In this document: positions 32,525 to 40,446 of the stretch, in pieces | Position numbering within the stretch: position 1 is the first letter of the stretch | Layout of the letters: each line of letters begins with the position of its first letter | From: Bacillota bacterium | GTDB lineage: Bacteria > Bacillota > UBA4882 > UBA8346 | Assembly: GCA_023410535.1 (NCBI GenBank) | Contig: JAEYPR010000002.1 | Coordinates: forward strand, 1-64,000 | Direction of reading: 5' to 3' | DNA length: 64,000 bases | Notes under the pieces: model-generated | Told to the model about the DNA's origin: nothing | Seen by the model: the letters and a program-made list of their open reading frames with translations, nothing else | The model's database searches: none | Program-made: the position numbers and the translations under genes

Positions 32525-32849
32525 AAATTATACCCACCTTGAGGACGAGCAAAGTTTTAATGACCTGTTGCAAACGGAGGAGCGGGTGGCGGCATTGGTC
32601 TATGCCAGCTGGTGTCCGTTTTGCAGGCGGTTTTTACCGTTTTTTGAGCAAAACGTCCGAGAGTCAGCCCATTTTGTCGCGGTTCAGGACAACCAGGAGA
32701 CCGTCGCCGACACGTATGACATTGAGGTCATTCCCACGGTTCTTTATTTCGAAGAAGGTCAACTTGTCAAACGGTTGGACGGAATCCCCGGCGTGGGACT
32801 GAGCGAAAACCTCTATCTGAAGTTTCTGCAGGATTGTCTGTCGGTATAA
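32511..32849 (+). CDS. Thioredoxin-family protein
   Basis: Start chosen at ATG 32511 after GGGAGTGAG; the product has 112 residues. The active site is WCPFC near residues 34-38 (usual thioredoxin WCGPC), followed by the cis-Pro segment VIPTVLYFEEGQ. The CPFC centre and the lack of a signal peptide suggest a cytoplasmic glutaredoxin-like or thioredoxin-like reductase. It is coupled to the upstream small gene and closed by a strong terminator. Confidence 0.85.
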   Translation: MKTLENYTHLEDEQSFNDLLQTEERVAALVYASWCPFCRRFLPFFEQNVRESAHFVAVQDNQETVADTYDIEVIPTVLYFEEGQLVKRLDGIPGVGLSENLYLKFLQDCLSV

Positions 32850-32878
32850 TCAGCGACCGCAATTTAAATCGATAAAGA

Positions 32879-32917
32879 TGCCCAACCCCTTCCGTGCCGG
32901 GAAGGGGTTGGGCATTT
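32879..32917 (+). terminator. Terminator of the thioredoxin gene
   Basis: TGCCCAACCCCTTCC and GGAAGGGGTTGGGCA form a 15-base perfect stem around five bases, followed by TTTT. Confidence 0.93.
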
Positions 32918-33082
32918 TCGATTGGCGAAGATTTTTGTCATAAATTTAGTGCGACATATATAGCAGGAATCTTTCGCAAAATGTTGAATAAATAATCTCT
33001 GTAGGATAGTAGCTTGAGTAGAAAACCTGGATTTTCAAACATCGTAGCATGGTAGCATGGTAGCCGATAGGGTTCGAATGAT

Positions 33083-33118
33083 AAAAACCTGACAGGGCTA
33101 TTGTGTCTGGTTTTTTAT
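33083..33118 (+). promoter_or_regulatory. livK: Terminator-like hairpin in the leader of the liv operon
   Basis: AAAACC and GGTTTT, with an inner GACA/TGTC, form a stem followed by TTTTTTATTTTT, about 37 bases before the livK start. It is a candidate attenuator. Upstream of it a short direct repeat (GCATGGTA twice near 33046-33062) is present. No T-box sequence is seen. The rest of 32918-33082 holds nothing recognisable. Confidence 0.45.
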
Positions 33119-33154
33119 TTTTGCCTTCCTCGCAATATTAAGGAGGTCGATTCG

Positions 33155-34312
33155 ATGAAACCCTGTCTAAAAAGAGTACTGATTTTCATTGCCGTAACGC
33201 TTGTCGCCAACCTGCCGCTAGTCGCCGCGGCCGATAACGCCAAAGAACCGTATGTGGTTGGCGCTTTCGTCTCGGTTACCGGTCCGAACGCCCCCTTGGG
33301 AACCCCGGAACGGGATACTTTGGTGATGCTGGAGACCAAGATCAACAAAGCCGGTGGCATCAATGGCCACCCGCTCAAAGTGATTATCGAAGACGACGGC
33401 AGCGATAATACCAGCGCGGTAAAGGCCGCCAAAAAGCTGATTGAACAAGATAAAGTTTGCGCCCTCGTCGGCGGTAGCGGCACCGGGCCGACCATGGCGG
33501 TCGCGCCGATCGCCGAAGCTTCGAAAGTTCCCCAAGTCTCGATGGTTGCGGGAGCCGCGGTCACCAATCCCTTAAAACCGTGGGTCTTCCGGGTCGCTCC
33601 AACCGACATTCTAATGGTCGGGAAGATTCTGACTCACTTAAGCCAACAAAAGATCAGCAAAATTGCGATTATTTATGATTCCAACGCCTATGGCACCAGC
33701 GGCCGGGATCAGATCAAAGAACTGGCGGCCCAATATAAAATGACGATCACCGCTGAAGAAGCGTTTAATACCAAAGATACCGATATGACAGTTCAACTGA
33801 CCAAAATCCGGACCACTCCGGCTCAAGCCATCATCTGTTGGGGCACCAATCCGGCTCCGGCCCAAGTCGCGAAGAACATTCAGCAACTGGGGATCACCAT
33901 TCCGTTGGTAATGAGCCACGGGGTCGCCAACCAAGCCTTCCTCGACCAGGCGGGTCCGGCCGCCAACGGGGTCATTTTGCCGGCGGTCAAGCTGATTGTC
34001 GCCGGGGAACTTCCCAACACCGACCCGCAAAAGAAAGTTCTGCTCGGTTATGCCAAAGATTTCGCAGCCGCCTACAAACGGTCGGCTGATCATTACGGCG
34101 GTCATGCCTATGACGCTTTAAACATTATTGTCCTGGCCTTGAAGAAAGTCGGCAACGACCGCGCCAAATTACGTCAAGCCATTGAAAATACCAAAAACTT
34201 CCCCGGCATCGGCGGGGTCTTCAGCTATTCGGCGACCAACCATGACGGTTTAACCGAAAACGGTTGCGCGATGTTAAAGATCGTCAATAAGAAATGGACG
34301 TTATTAAAGTAG
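33155..34312 (+). CDS. livK: Branched-chain amino acid-type ABC transporter, substrate-binding protein
   Basis: Start chosen at ATG 33155 after AAGGAGG; the product has 385 residues. A Sec signal peptide (about 1-24) lacks a lipobox Cys. The mature part is a type I periplasmic-binding fold with the LivK-type opening YVVGAFVSVTGPNAPLG, then KLIEQDKVCALVGGSGTGPTM and YGGHAYDALNI. It delivers a branched-chain or related amino acid to LivHM. The lack of a lipid anchor is unusual for a Gram-positive binding protein and may mean retention in an outer envelope or by a transmembrane anchor. First gene of the five-gene operon. Confidence 0.9.
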   Translation: MKPCLKRVLIFIAVTLVANLPLVAAADNAKEPYVVGAFVSVTGPNAPLGTPERDTLVMLETKINKAGGINGHPLKVIIEDDGSDNTSAVKAAKKLIEQDKVCALVGGSGTGPTMAVAPIAEASKVPQVSMVAGAAVTNPLKPWVFRVAPTDILMVGKILTHLSQQKISKIAIIYDSNAYGTSGRDQIKELAAQYKMTITAEEAFNTKDTDMTVQLTKIRTTPAQAIICWGTNPAPAQVAKNIQQLGITIPLVMSHGVANQAFLDQAGPAANGVILPAVKLIVAGELPNTDPQKKVLLGYAKDFAAAYKRSADHYGGHAYDALNIIVLALKKVGNDRAKLRQAIENTKNFPGIGGVFSYSATNHDGLTENGCAMLKIVNKKWTLLK

Positions 34313-34325
34313 GCAGGTATAATCC

Positions 34326-35195
34326 ATGTGGACCAGCGCGGTGATTCTGCAATTTTTAATCAGCGGACTGACCCAGGGCAGTGTGTACGCACTCATCGCC
34401 CTGGGTTTCATGGTAATCTATAATTCCAGCGAAATCATTAACTTTGCCCAAGGCGAGTTTGTGATGTTGGGCGGCATGGTGGCAGTCTCCTTATATTCGC
34501 TGGGCTTGCCGTTGCCGTTGGCAATCATCCTGGCGATTGGCGCGGTCACCTTATTTGGGATCGGTTTTCAACACGTTGCCATCCGGCCGCTTAAAAAAGC
34601 GACCCCGTTTGCGGTGATCATCCTGACGATCGGCGCTTCGATCGCCATTCGCGGTTTGGCGATGCTGCTCTGGGGCAAAGACACCTTTTCGTTGCCGGTG
34701 TTTGTGGCGGGCAATCCGATCATCCTCGGCGGGGCGGCGATCATCCCCCAACAAGTGATTATCCTGGGCACCGCGATCGTATTAATGCTGGGACTGCATC
34801 TCTTTTTTAAACATACCTTGACCGGCCAGGCGTTGCGGGCCAACGCGGTCAACCGCCAGGGAGCGTCGCTCTCCGGCATCAAACCGGAGTGGATGTTGAA
34901 GCTCTCCTTTGCGATCAGCGCCGCCCTGGGCAGCGTCTCCGGAATTGTGATCGCTCCCACCAATCTCACCAGTTACGATGTGGGCATCATGTTGGGCCTA
35001 AAGGGATTTGTGGTCGCGATCATCGGCGGCCTTAATTCGTTTGTCGGGACCATCTGCGGCGGATTGCTGCTGGGCGTGATCGAATCGCTCGGCGCCGGGT
35101 TTATTTCATCGCAATACCGGAACGCGATTACCTTCGGCTTGTTGATCCTGGTATTATTTATCCGTCCCAATGGGATTTTTGGGAGAAAATCATGA
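34326..35195 (+). CDS. livH: Branched-chain amino acid-type ABC permease LivH
   Basis: 289 residues, hydrophobic throughout, with ATG 34326 13 bp after the livK stop. LivH signatures include QGSVYALIALGFMVIYNSSEIINFAQGEFVMLGG at the N-terminus, best read as blocks around YALIALG and INFAQGEF, and GLKGFVVAIIGGLNS near the C-terminus (the EAA-like loop contacting the ATPases). It pairs with LivM. Its stop overlaps the livM start by four bases. Confidence 0.93.
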   Translation: MWTSAVILQFLISGLTQGSVYALIALGFMVIYNSSEIINFAQGEFVMLGGMVAVSLYSLGLPLPLAIILAIGAVTLFGIGFQHVAIRPLKKATPFAVIILTIGASIAIRGLAMLLWGKDTFSLPVFVAGNPIILGGAAIIPQQVIILGTAIVLMLGLHLFFKHTLTGQALRANAVNRQGASLSGIKPEWMLKLSFAISAALGSVSGIVIAPTNLTSYDVGIMLGLKGFVVAIIGGLNSFVGTICGGLLLGVIESLGAGFISSQYRNAITFGLLILVLFIRPNGIFGRKS

Positions 35196-36166
35196 CGCCA
35201 ATGAAGAATAATCGGCGACTGTTATGGAGCGTCAGTTTGGTGCTGATGGTTACGCCGTGGCTGTTGCCAAACCGTTACATGCTAAACGTGGCGGTACTGA
35301 TCGGAATTTACGCTTTGGCCGTGATCGGCCTGAATCTGTTGATCGGCTATGCCGGACAGATCTCGTTGGGCCATGCGGCTTTCTTTGGCATCGGCGCCTA
35401 TGGAGTCGCAATCCTCACCACCCGGTTTCATTGGGATCCCTTTTTAGCTTTAGCGGCCGCCGGTTGTTTGGTGGCAGGGGTTGCCTGGGTGATCGGGCGG
35501 CCCGCATTGAAACTGCAAGGTCACTATCTGGCCATGGCCACGTTGGGCTTTGGCATCATCGTGCAGATTTTCATGGACGAACTGGTCGAATGGACCGGCG
35601 GGACTCAGGGAATGAGCAATATCCCCAAATTGAGCATCGGCGGCTATCAATTTTCCGGCGATTTTCAACTTTATTTCCTGGTCTGGGGTTTGATCGTTTT
35701 GGTCCAATTATTACTCCAAAACCTGCTCGGCGGGAAGATTGGCCGGATCTTCCTCGCCATTCATACTAACGAAACCGCGGCCGAATCGTTGGGGATTAAC
35801 ACCGCGCGGCTCAAGGTCCAGGTGTTTGTGTTTAGCGCCGTGTTGGCCGGAGTGGCGGGCGGGTTGTATGCGTACGCCATTAGTTATATCAGCCCGGAAC
35901 CGTTTGGGTTTGGTTTTTCGGTCCTGCTGTTGACCATGGTCGCCATCGGCGGGATGGGCAGCCTGTGGGGGCCGGTTTTGGGAACGGTGTTACTTGGAAT
36001 CTTGCCGGAGTTATTACGCTCCTTTAAAGATTTTGATATTCTGATCTACGGTGTGTTGTTAATGATGATCATCTTTTTTCTTCCCAAAGGAGTCGTCGCG
36101 TTGCTTGAAGCGGCTTGGGGGGCTGTCTTGCCGTTGAAACGGGGGAAGGGAGTTCATCATGAGTGA
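35192..36166 (+). CDS. livM: Branched-chain amino acid-type ABC permease LivM
   Basis: 324 residues with about ten hydrophobic segments. The family block IGYAGQISLGHAAFFGIGAY lies near residue 50, and VAIGGMGSLWGPVLG near the C-terminus. ATG 35192 overlaps the livH stop. The end overlaps the livG start by eight bases. It forms the membrane channel with LivH. Confidence 0.93.
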   Translation: MTPMKNNRRLLWSVSLVLMVTPWLLPNRYMLNVAVLIGIYALAVIGLNLLIGYAGQISLGHAAFFGIGAYGVAILTTRFHWDPFLALAAAGCLVAGVAWVIGRPALKLQGHYLAMATLGFGIIVQIFMDELVEWTGGTQGMSNIPKLSIGGYQFSGDFQLYFLVWGLIVLVQLLLQNLLGGKIGRIFLAIHTNETAAESLGINTARLKVQVFVFSAVLAGVAGGLYAYAISYISPEPFGFGFSVLLLTMVAIGGMGSLWGPVLGTVLLGILPELLRSFKDFDILIYGVLLMMIIFFLPKGVVALLEAAWGAVLPLKRGKGVHHE

Positions 36167-36935
36167 GATTTTACTCCAGCTTGACAAAGTCAGTAAACAC
36201 TTCGGCGGGATCACCGCTGTCAATCAAGTGAGCTTAGCGTTGCAAACCGGTCAAATCAAGGGGTTGATCGGACCTAACGGCGCGGGAAAAACCACCCTCT
36301 TCAATATGATCACCGGCGTCTATCCGGTTAGCGGCGGGACGATTCGAATGCAACAGCACTTGTTGACCGGGTTGCCGGTCCACCGGATCGCTCGGCACGG
36401 CATTGCCCGGACCTTTCAAACTGTCCGGCTTTTTACCAACTTATCGCTAGCGGAAAATGTGATGGTCGGTTTTCATGAACAACTGCGCGGCGGTTGGCTG
36501 GCGACGGCGTTCGGTCTGCCTTGGACGCGCCAGGAGGAGCACCAATACCGGGAACGGGCGAGACAACTGCTGGATTTTGTGGGCTTAAGCCAGGCGGCCG
36601 ACACTGCGGCGGCGAGTTTGCCTTACGGCCAACAACGTTTATTGGAGATCGCCCGGGCGCTGGCGACCAAACCGCGTTTGCTACTGTTGGATGAACCGGC
36701 GGCCGGTCTCAATATTGCCGAAAAACTGGCATTGGGGAGACTGGTTCAAGCCATTCGCCAACAGGGAGTGACGGTTTTGCTGGTTGAACACGATATGGAT
36801 TTGGTGATGAACATCTGCGATGAACTGGTTGTCTTGGAGTTCGGCACCAAGATTGCCGAGGGCGATCCGGCGGCAATCCGCAATCACCCCAAGGTGATCG
36901 CCGCCTACTTGGGAGAGGAGGATGGCGATGATTAA
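36159..36935 (+). CDS. livG: Branched-chain amino acid-type ABC ATPase LivG
   Basis: 258 residues. Walker A GPNGAGKTT lies near residue 40, the signature region is SLPYGQQRLLEIARAL (an LSxGQ variant), and Walker B is LLLLDEPAAGLN, with the H-loop in LLVEHDMDLV. The C-terminal IAEGDPAAIRNHPKVIAAYLG is typical of LivG. It acts as the ATPase pair of LivF. The operon overlaps support joint translation. Confidence 0.94.
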   Translation: MSEILLQLDKVSKHFGGITAVNQVSLALQTGQIKGLIGPNGAGKTTLFNMITGVYPVSGGTIRMQQHLLTGLPVHRIARHGIARTFQTVRLFTNLSLAENVMVGFHEQLRGGWLATAFGLPWTRQEEHQYRERARQLLDFVGLSQAADTAAASLPYGQQRLLEIARALATKPRLLLLDEPAAGLNIAEKLALGRLVQAIRQQGVTVLLVEHDMDLVMNICDELVVLEFGTKIAEGDPAAIRNHPKVIAAYLGEEDGDD

Positions 36936-37683
36936 GATCCGGAACCTGATTGCCGCCTACGGACAGCTGAAAGTGCTGCATGAACTGTCATTTGAGGTCA
37001 ATCCCGGTGAAATTGTGACCTTAATCGGACCCAATGGCGCGGGCAAGTCGACCATTCTGCTGAGTATCATGGGCATGTTGGGAAACGCCTCCGGCGCGGT
37101 GCTCTTTGAAGGCGATAACCTGTTAAAACTGCCGACCGATCGGATCGTCAGCCGGGGCGTGGCGCTGGTTCCCGAAAACCGGGGTTTGTTTGCGCCGATG
37201 ACCGTCCGGGAAAACTTAATGCTGGGCGCGTATTTGCGGTTGAAAAAAGGGCGGAAACCGGCGGTCTTTGATGATCTCGACATGGTGCTGCAGTTGTTTC
37301 CGATCTTAAAGGACCGCTTGGAACAACCGGCGGGGACGATGTCCGGCGGGCAACAACAGATGGTGGCGATCGGCAAAGCCTTAATGGCCAGTCCGCGACT
37401 GCTGTTGTTGGATGAACCTTCTTTGGGTTTGGCCCCGCTGGTGATCAAGGAGATATTTAAAGTGGTGGAATCCTTAAACCGGTCGGGAGTAACGATCCTT
37501 TTGATTGAACAAAACGCCAATTTGGCTTTGAAGATTGCCCAGCGCGGCTATGTGGTGGAGAACGGCCGGATCAGTTTTAGCGGGACCGCCGCCGAATTAA
37601 TGAGTCATGCCGATGTCAAACAAGCGTATTTGGGGAAATCAACCTCGGCCGCCGCTTTAAAAGCGGTTGTCGGAAATGAATGA
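36928..37683 (+). CDS. livF: Branched-chain amino acid-type ABC ATPase LivF
   Basis: ATG 36928 is preferred because the GAGAGGAGG site ends directly against the in-frame ATG at 36922. The product has 251 residues with Walker A GPNGAGKST, signature MSGGQQQMVAIGKALM and Walker B LLLLDEPSLGLAP. RGYVVENGRISFSGTAAEL is the usual LivF end. It is the last gene of the operon. No convincing terminator is seen before the ppiB promoter. Confidence 0.94.
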   Translation: MIKIRNLIAAYGQLKVLHELSFEVNPGEIVTLIGPNGAGKSTILLSIMGMLGNASGAVLFEGDNLLKLPTDRIVSRGVALVPENRGLFAPMTVRENLMLGAYLRLKKGRKPAVFDDLDMVLQLFPILKDRLEQPAGTMSGGQQQMVAIGKALMASPRLLLLDEPSLGLAPLVIKEIFKVVESLNRSGVTILLIEQNANLALKIAQRGYVVENGRISFSGTAAELMSHADVKQAYLGKSTSAAALKAVVGNE

Positions 37684-37736
37684 GTCATGACAATAAAAAA
37701 ACCTTTCAAAAGGATGGATTATTGGGATGGGAATCA

Positions 37737-37745
37737 TGCTATAAT
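37737..37745 (+). promoter_or_regulatory. Extended -10 promoter for the cyclophilin gene
   Basis: TGCTATAAT (TG-n-TATAAT) lies 37 bases before ATG 37782; no good -35 box is found at 17 bases. Confidence 0.55.
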
Positions 37746-37781
37746 ACAATACGATAAGTTGAAATGTAAAGGAGACCAAAC

Positions 37782-38303
37782 ATGACCCAAACCAGTTCCA
37801 ATCCGCAAGTGATTTTAGAGACCTCCAAAGGCCAGATTAAACTGGAATTATTTCCGGAACAAGCGCCGGTCACGGTGGGGAACTTTTTAAATTATGTTGA
37901 TTCGAACTTCTATGACGGAACCGTCTTCCACCGGGTGATTGCCAACTTTATGATTCAGGGGGGCGGAATGACCGCCGGGCTCAAAGAAAAATCAAACCAG
38001 GCGCCGATCAAAAATGAAGCGACCAACGGTTTAGCCAACGACCGCGGCACGATCGCCATGGCCCGGACCCAGGTGGTTGACAGCGCTACCTCGCAATTTT
38101 TTATCAATGTCGTGGATAATGATTTTCTGAATCACCGGAGTAAAACGCCGTCCGGATTCGGCTATTGTGTTTTTGGCAAGGTTGTTTCGGGGTTGGATGT
38201 GGTCGATGCGATCAAAGCGGTCCCCACGCATACGGTCGATTACCATGATGATGTTCCCGTTGAGGACGTGGTGATTCTCTCCGCCAAACGGGTTACTGAG
38301 TAA
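37782..38303 (+). CDS. ppiB: Cyclophilin-type peptidyl-prolyl cis-trans isomerase
   Basis: 173 residues, cytoplasmic, with AAAGGAG before ATG 37782. Cyclophilin marks are FHRVIANFMIQGG (catalytic Arg), ATSQFFINVVDNDFLNH, and GYCVFGKVVSGLDVVDAI. Length and motifs match bacterial PpiB, which speeds folding at prolyl bonds. It is monocistronic with its own extended -10 promoter and terminator. Confidence 0.94.
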   Translation: MTQTSSNPQVILETSKGQIKLELFPEQAPVTVGNFLNYVDSNFYDGTVFHRVIANFMIQGGGMTAGLKEKSNQAPIKNEATNGLANDRGTIAMARTQVVDSATSQFFINVVDNDFLNHRSKTPSGFGYCVFGKVVSGLDVVDAIKAVPTHTVDYHDDVPVEDVVILSAKRVTE

Positions 38304-38323
38304 GTAACGCCTCGATACATAAT

Positions 38324-38351
38324 AAACCTCTGCCGCAAGCGGGGGTTTTTC
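38324..38351 (+). terminator. Terminator of the cyclophilin gene
   Basis: AAACCTCTGC pairs with GCGGGGGTTT (two G-U pairs) around four bases, followed by T. Confidence 0.7.
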
Positions 38352-38377
38352 ATTTAGCGATGGAAGGAGCTGAAGCG

Positions 38378-38830
38378 ATGGAAGGGGTAAAAGAAGCAAT
38401 TTTAGCCGATCGGTTCTGCATGGATACCGTCGGGATCGAACTACTGGAAATCGAGCTTGGTTACGCTAAGGCGCGGTTGACGATCGGACCGGAACATTTA
38501 AACGGGTTGGCCATTGTCCAAGGGGGCGCCATTTTTACCTTGGCTGATTTGGCATTGGCCGCCGCCGCCAACTCGCAAGGGACGGCAACGGTTGCCGCCA
38601 ATGCCAACATCGCCTTTTTGAAGGCGGTCACCGGCGGGGTGTTATATGCCGAAGCCAAAGAGGAATCGCGCCATGGCCGACTCGGCACCTATACGGTCCG
38701 GGTGACCAACGATCAAAATGAACTAGTCGCTTTGATGCAGGGGACGGGATACCGGAAACGGGAATCGTTAGCGACCTTGCGGTCAAATTTACAAGGTAAG
38801 GAATCCGCTGCCCCGGCAGGCCGGGGGTAG
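38378..38830 (+). CDS. PaaI-type hotdog-fold thioesterase
   Basis: Start chosen at ATG 38378, which follows GGAAGGAG by nine bases; an in-frame ATG at 38360 lies before that site. The product has 150 residues with a single hotdog domain and the PaaI-type block LNGLAIVQGGAIFTLADLALAAAAN, whose Asp (TLAD) is the likely catalytic residue. It should hydrolyse acyl- or phenylacetyl-CoA-type thioesters, but no pathway gene is adjacent. A copy of the structured RNA repeat begins six bases after its stop. Confidence 0.85.
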   Translation: MEGVKEAILADRFCMDTVGIELLEIELGYAKARLTIGPEHLNGLAIVQGGAIFTLADLALAAAANSQGTATVAANANIAFLKAVTGGVLYAEAKEESRHGRLGTYTVRVTNDQNELVALMQGTGYRKRESLATLRSNLQGKESAAPAGRG

Positions 38831-38836
38831 CATAGG

Positions 38837-39021
38837 ATGAAAATGGTGGTGTCAATCTCCGCCCAGCCGTAAACGACAGGGCTGGGTATAGAAAACCATT
38901 CGAAAGCCCCTCCGGGGCTCGGCAAGACTTCGAAGCCCAACCCAGTCCGGCCTCAGCCGGGGTTGAGACCGGTTTCGAGCTTAGCTCTAACCTTCAGGTC
39001 TGGGCGGATAGAAGCGCATTC
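38837..39021 (+). ncRNA. Dispersed structured RNA element, copy 2 (HEARO/omegaRNA-like, no ORF)
   Basis: About 185 bases beginning ATGAAAATGGTGGTGTCA align along their length with 28242-28421. The terminal arms TCCGCCCAG (38858-38866) and CTGGGCGGA (39000-39008) pair perfectly, where copy 1 has one G-U, so the change keeps pairing. An inner hairpin is CCGGC-CTCA-GCCGG where copy 1 has AGCCC-GGAA-GGGCT: different sequence, same type of stem. It lies immediately downstream of the thioesterase gene and is followed 29 bases later by a terminator. The class assignment is tentative. Confidence 0.5.
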
Positions 39022-39050
39022 ATCATATAGAACACAGGTCTTGGAGATGC

Positions 39051-39087
39051 AAAAAGGGCAGCCATAAAACTTATGGCTGCCCTTTTT
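39051..39087. terminator. Bidirectional terminator upstream of the terC stop
   Basis: AAAAAGGGCAGCCATA and TATGGCTGCCCTTTTT form a 16-base perfect stem. It serves the minus-strand terC gene and transcripts coming from the RNA element. Confidence 0.92.
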
Positions 39088-39107
39088 AACTCGTTTGGTT
39101 GGGTTAA

Positions 39108-39776
39108 TTAATGGCGGTGATGCGACGGGTCGAAGGATTTTAACCGGAACAAGCCGTAAACGATCACTGCGATTGCCACGCCGATCCCAATCAAGGTGAT
39201 GGATAACTCTCCGATGACGCTGGCGACATTCAGACCGTTATCGCGTAAAATCATGGTAATGGCGGTGTGAGCCAATACGGCGCCGCCGATATAAATGATC
39301 AGTGGGAAACGATTCATTAACCGCGCTAACCAACTGGAACCCCACACTAAAATCGGGATGCTGACCGCCAGGCCGAAGATGACCAAACCAATCGAGCCGT
39401 GCGCGGCGCCGGCCACGCCCATGATGTTGTCAAAGGCCATTGAGACGTCGGCGATGATAATATTGCGGACCGCTACCCAATATTGGTTGGTTGCCTCTAA
39501 CGAGCTGGCGTCCTCATTGGGATGGAGCAGATTCCAGGTGATCCAGATCAAAATGATGCCGCCAATGGCGTTTAAATAAGGAATATTAATCAGTAATGTT
39601 GCCAAAGAGGTAAAGATAATCCGTAAAACGACCGCACCACCCGCGCCCAAAGCAGCGGCGGATTTGCGCATCTGTTCGGGCAGATCTTTAATGGCCAAAC
39701 CGATGACGGCGGCATTATCCCCTGATAAAACCAGATCAATCAATACAATGGAAAGGATGGCGTAGATTAAGTCCAT
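39108..39776 (-). CDS. TerC/YjbE-family integral membrane protein
   Basis: 222 residues with about seven membrane helices. Family marks are LIDLVLSGDNAAVIGLA at the N-terminus and IIIADVSMAFDNIMGVAG in the middle; the two Asp-containing helix motifs are thought to bind a metal ion. YjbE-type TerC proteins export manganese during protein metalation in Bacillus. No yybP-ykoY manganese riboswitch can be seen in the 150 bases upstream. C-terminal HHRH may bind metal. Confidence 0.9.
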   Translation of the reverse strand: MDLIYAILSIVLIDLVLSGDNAAVIGLAIKDLPEQMRKSAAALGAGGAVVLRIIFTSLATLLINIPYLNAIGGIILIWITWNLLHPNEDASSLEATNQYWVAVRNIIIADVSMAFDNIMGVAGAAHGSIGLVIFGLAVSIPILVWGSSWLARLMNRFPLIIYIGGAVLAHTAITMILRDNGLNVASVIGELSITLIGIGVAIAVIVYGLFRLKSFDPSHHRH

Positions 39777-39931
39777 TTGCGGTGCCTCTCATATTGTCGC
39801 AGTAAATATTGGTGCAAAATCTTCGTGCTATATTTCCTGCGTGGATGTCCAAATTATTATATCGCTTAGCGCACCTTCTGACAATGGACTTTTGCATGCA
39901 AAACCGCCAAGAAATCCTTGAATGAGGATGT

Positions 39932-40441
39932 TTACGCCTCTTTTACCCCGTATTTACTCCGAATTAACGGCTTGATCCCGCCGCTTTCCAAAATATGCAT
40001 CACATATTCGGACAACGGTTCGGCCTGGGCGGTTTGGCCGGTGGTTTCGTTCCGGATCAAACCGTTGGTGAGATCAATCGTCAGCCGGTCGCCGGCTGTG
40101 ACGATTGTTTGGATCGCTTTACAAACAATCAAAGGGATTCCCAGATTGATTGCGTTGCGATAAAAGATGCGGGCGAAGGAAGCGGCGACGACCGCGCCGA
40201 CGCCGGCAGCTTTCAGCGTCACCACGGCGTGTTCGCGGCTGGAACCGCAACCGAAGTTGGTTGCAGCGACAATGATGTCGCCGGATTGCACCGTTTTGAC
40301 AAAATTGGGATCGGCGCCTTCCATCGCATGTTGCCCCACGACTTCGGGGTCGGTCAGATCAAGATACCGTCCGGGATAAATCTGGTCGGTATCGATATTG
40401 GCGCCAAACACAAAGGCTTTACCTTGAATTTGCTTTTGCAT
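39932..40441 (-). CDS. leuD: Isopropylmalate dehydratase-type hydro-lyase, small subunit (LeuD-like)
   Basis: Start chosen at ATG 40441 (MQKQIQGKAFVFG), since the longer frame overlaps the large subunit gene with unrelated residues. The product has 169 residues with the swivel-domain marks FGANIDTDQIYPGRYLD, NFGCGSSREHAV and ARIFYRNAINLGIP. It forms the active site with the upstream-encoded large subunit. LeuCD converts isopropylmalate isomers, but members of this group also hydrate maleate, citraconate or dimethylmalate. No other leucine gene is adjacent, so leucine synthesis is not assured. Confidence 0.85.
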   Translation of the reverse strand: MQKQIQGKAFVFGANIDTDQIYPGRYLDLTDPEVVGQHAMEGADPNFVKTVQSGDIIVAATNFGCGSSREHAVVTLKAAGVGAVVAASFARIFYRNAINLGIPLIVCKAIQTIVTAGDRLTIDLTNGLIRNETTGQTAQAEPLSEYVMHILESGGIKPLIRSKYGVKEA

Positions 40442-40446
40442 AGCGG

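Noticed and set aside
32990..33154. T-box leader for the liv operon
   Set aside because: No GGTGG-type T-box sequence or specifier loop is visible; only a terminator-like hairpin.
39777..39931. yybP-ykoY manganese riboswitch upstream of terC
   Set aside because: The conserved loops of that riboswitch could not be found on the minus strand in this stretch.
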